A stretch of DNA of 64,000 bases, from NCBI GenBank assembly GCA_016184105.1, contig JACPDI010000021.1, positions 1 to 64,000 on the forward strand. The letters run 5' to 3'. How positions within the stretch are numbered: position 1 is the first letter of the stretch; the number at the start of each line of letters is the position of its first letter. This stretch comes from Acidobacteriota bacterium (GTDB lineage: Bacteria; Acidobacteriota; Vicinamibacteria; Vicinamibacterales; 2-12-FULL-66-21). Shown here one piece after another: positions 59,852 through 64,000 of the stretch. Both the position numbers and the translations under genes were made by a program. The notes under the pieces are model-generated. The model made no database searches and was not told the origin of the DNA. It saw only the letters and a program-made list of their open reading frames with translations.

Positions 59852-60632
59852 ATCTTCCGCGGCCGCGGCGCACCACCCACCAGATCGCCATCGCGAGCGC
59901 GAACATCGCGGCGCCAAACGCCCCCGCGAACAACCAGAGCGTCCGGTTCAGGATCGACTCGCTGTCCATGCGGACTTCCATCTCCACCGGGACGCCCGCC
60001 AGCCGATCGGAGAGCCGCTGCTCCCAGCGCACGATGTTGCCGCGCTCCACTTCGCCCGTCTGCCTGGTCTCGATGTCGCGCACGTTGTGGTGGAAGATGC
60101 GGCTCGGCAGGTGGAGCTTGAAGGCGACCAGCTCCGATCCATCCCAGTTCGCCTCCGGCACGCCGGCACGTTTTCCGCCGCCGACGCGCTGCCGGAAGAC
60201 CGATCCGCCCTCCCGCGTCGCCAGGTCATAGCGCGCCCGGTCGAACAGCGGCGCCTCGGGCAGCCGCCGGACGTCGGGAACGTCGAGGCGGATCTGGATG
60301 AAGCGCCGGCCGCGGCGGCGCCAGGTGCGGCTCACGCGCGTGACGTCGTACACCGGCGATTCAATCTGCGCCCGCACATCGTCGCGGTCGATCCGCGTGC
60401 GGCTGTTGACCGGCAGCGCCATCCCGTGCAGCGCCACCAGCGCGGGAATGGATGCATTGATCGTGACGACGGCGGAACCGTCGAGGCTGAGCGTGACGTC
60501 TTCCTCGTATTCGTATTGCCGGCCGAAGCGCCGCCCGGCGCCGCCGGCGCAGTCGATGGTGGACGCGGCGACGAGGAGGACGAGGCAGGCGATGACGAGA
60601 GCGATCGGTGCGGCGCGGCGCGTCCTGCGCAT
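59811..60632 (-). CDS. Exported, C-terminally membrane-anchored protein of unknown function
   Basis: 273 residues. A signal-like segment (about 6-25) is followed by an extracytoplasmic region of beta character with many Arg residues (YEYEEDVTLSLDGSAVVTINASIPALVALHG, FIQIRLDVPDVRRLPEAPLF, WDGSELVAFKLHLPSRIFHHNVRDIE), then a single membrane helix near 235-258 (LWLFAGAFGAAMFALAMAIWWVV) with a basic tail. No known domain recognised. The Cys after the signal region (TIDCAGG) does not form a good lipobox. ATG at 60632; longer frames cover the divergent gap. The stop lies inside the ZIP gene. Confidence 0.7.
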   Translation of the reverse strand: MRRTRRAAPIALVIACLVLLVAASTIDCAGGAGRRFGRQYEYEEDVTLSLDGSAVVTINASIPALVALHGMALPVNSRTRIDRDDVRAQIESPVYDVTRVSRTWRRRGRRFIQIRLDVPDVRRLPEAPLFDRARYDLATREGGSVFRQRVGGGKRAGVPEANWDGSELVAFKLHLPSRIFHHNVRDIETRQTGEVERGNIVRWEQRLSDRLAGVPVEMEVRMDSESILNRTLWLFAGAFGAAMFALAMAIWWVVRRGRGRSIAPRSSQSLPQS

Positions 60633-60663
60633 CAGTCGAATAATATAAGAATGGACTGTTCCG
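60633..60663. promoter_or_regulatory. 31-bp divergent gap with overlapping -10 elements before polA
   Basis: An AT-only patch TAATATAA at 60641-60648 offers TAATAT or TATAAG on the plus strand (GTG of polA at 60664) and TATATT on the minus strand (ATG at 60632, nine bases away). Both directions would start within about ten bases of the start codon. -35 sequences are poor. Confidence 0.45.
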
Positions 60664-63357
<2,694 letters not shown>

Positions 63358-63366
63358 CGCGGTGGT

Positions 63367-64000
63367 CTATTTGTTTGACCAGCGCTTCTTGAATTCTTCC
63401 CACTGATCGCGCAGCGCGGCGGCCTGTTTCTCCGGGTCCTGCCCGTTGCGGCGCGCGCGTTCGGGGATCAGCGCCTGCGTCACGATCCGCTCGAGGTCCG
63501 CGCGCAGCTCGGCGCCGCGGTCGTGCGCGAGCGGCGCGCGCACCCACGCGGCCATCGCCGCGTCCCACGCCGCATCGAGATCGCCGGCGCCCCGCGCGGC
63601 CACCACGCGCCAGTACGCGGCGGTGCCGAGCGACCCGTCGCGTTCGAGCTCCTGCTCGAGCCGCGCGTCCAGTCGCGAGTACTCGGCTTTGCGGGCGTGG
63701 CCGTCCCGCGCCTGCGCGGCGCGATCGGACGCCGTCGCCCACCAGTCCAGCAACCGCTCGCGCCCGCCCGGAACGGTGGCGGCGGCCCGGGGGTCGTCGA
63801 TGAGCGTGGTGAACAGCGTGGCCGCAGCGCCGAACGCCCCCTCGAAGAACAGCGCCTGCGCCGAGCCAACCAGCCATTCCGATCTCAGAGGTTCCGCCAG
63901 CGCGGTTCCGCCCGACGTGACGAGCACCTGGCGTGCCTCGGCGAGGTCCTCTGGGCGGCCCGTCTGGCGGTACCGCTCGATCAGGGCGCGGCCGAGGACG
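63367..64000 (-). CDS. Exported or cytoplasmic helical-repeat protein (partial)
   Basis: The minus-strand frame is open to the right edge; 211 codons are visible and the 5' end is outside the window. Residues read ALIERYRQTGRPEDLAEARQ then LFFEGAFGAAATLFTTLIDD and WRVVAARGAGDLDAAWDAAMAAWVRAPL, which has TPR-like helix spacing (GDLDAAWDAAMAAW), and ends in a basic tail (FKKRWSNK). No enzymatic motif. It is convergent with polA, nine bases apart. I cannot assign a function; a peptidoglycan- or transport-related repeat protein is a guess. Confidence 0.65.
   Translation of the reverse strand, partial: VLGRALIERYRQTGRPEDLAEARQVLVTSGGTALAEPLRSEWLVGSAQALFFEGAFGAAATLFTTLIDDPRAAATVPGGRERLLDWWATASDRAAQARDGHARKAEYSRLDARLEQELERDGSLGTAAYWRVVAARGAGDLDAAWDAAMAAWVRAPLAHDRGAELRADLERIVTQALIPERARRNGQDPEKQAAALRDQWEEFKKRWSNK

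Overview
The window looks like a chromosomal segment of a high-GC, Gram-negative-type bacterium. The 16S fragment, the mixture of gene families and the codon use suggest Acidobacteriota, most likely the Vicinamibacteria (subdivision 6) lineage. That placement is an inference from memory and was not tested with a tree. The DNA is almost wholly coding, with very short intergenic gaps and many start/stop overlaps.

Layout. 1-890: 5' end of a 16S rRNA gene on the minus strand with a boxA and two textbook TTGACA/17-bp promoters, directly downstream of tyrS (891-2171). 2200-3875: a methyltransferase and a Tat-exported metallophosphoesterase. 3904-14768 (minus): a long purine operon reading M16 peptidase-purB-purS-purQ-purL-purF-HEAT protein-purM-purN. 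It is interrupted between purM and purN by an oppositely oriented REP-associated tyrosine transposase (RAYT) unit with 34-40 bp inverted ends. 14920-17823: rlmN, then purE and purD on the other strand. 18028-18970: rpsU, a zinc-ribbon protein and a STAS protein.

19009-27029: a glycan-assembly operon containing a UbiA-type prenyl-phosphate phosphoribosyltransferase, a DUF362 protein, an Arg/Gly-rich-tailed protein and four GT4 glycosyltransferases that form two paralogous pairs. It ends in a long palindrome shared with the convergent sigma-54 response regulator and PDZ-containing sensor kinase (27084-31491). 31608-34587: an outer-membrane beta-barrel protein and an exported protein. 34666-39479: a cyclase-family hydrolase, glgC, eno and gpmI. 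39980-43364: methylmalonyl-CoA mutase large subunit translationally coupled to two peptide-type ABC ATPases. 43361-55725: a split MSHA/type IV pilus-like secretion set (MshE-like ATPase, PilM-like fusion, MshN-like TPR protein, ExeA/MshM-like ATPase with SPOR domain, MshL-like secretin) interspersed with a DnaJ-like protein, a degenerate GGDEF-HTH protein and acetyl-CoA synthetase. 55791-64000: a membrane protein, inositol-phosphate synthase, a methyltransferase, an SDR, a ZIP transporter, a membrane-anchored exported protein, polA and a partial repeat protein.

Functional threads. The pur cluster supplies most steps of IMP synthesis (PurF, D, N, S/Q/L, M, E, B). purC, purH and purK are not in the window. 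The GT cluster probably builds a surface glycan. The pilus-like set has a MshEN-type ATPase that may sense c-di-GMP. The most unusual material is at the junctions: three GGGGWC-type palindromes including the RAYT ends, of which two supply stop or start codons to neighbouring genes, and several 26-31 bp divergent intergenic gaps with overlapping -10 elements placed so close to the start codons that leaderless or near-leaderless transcripts are expected.
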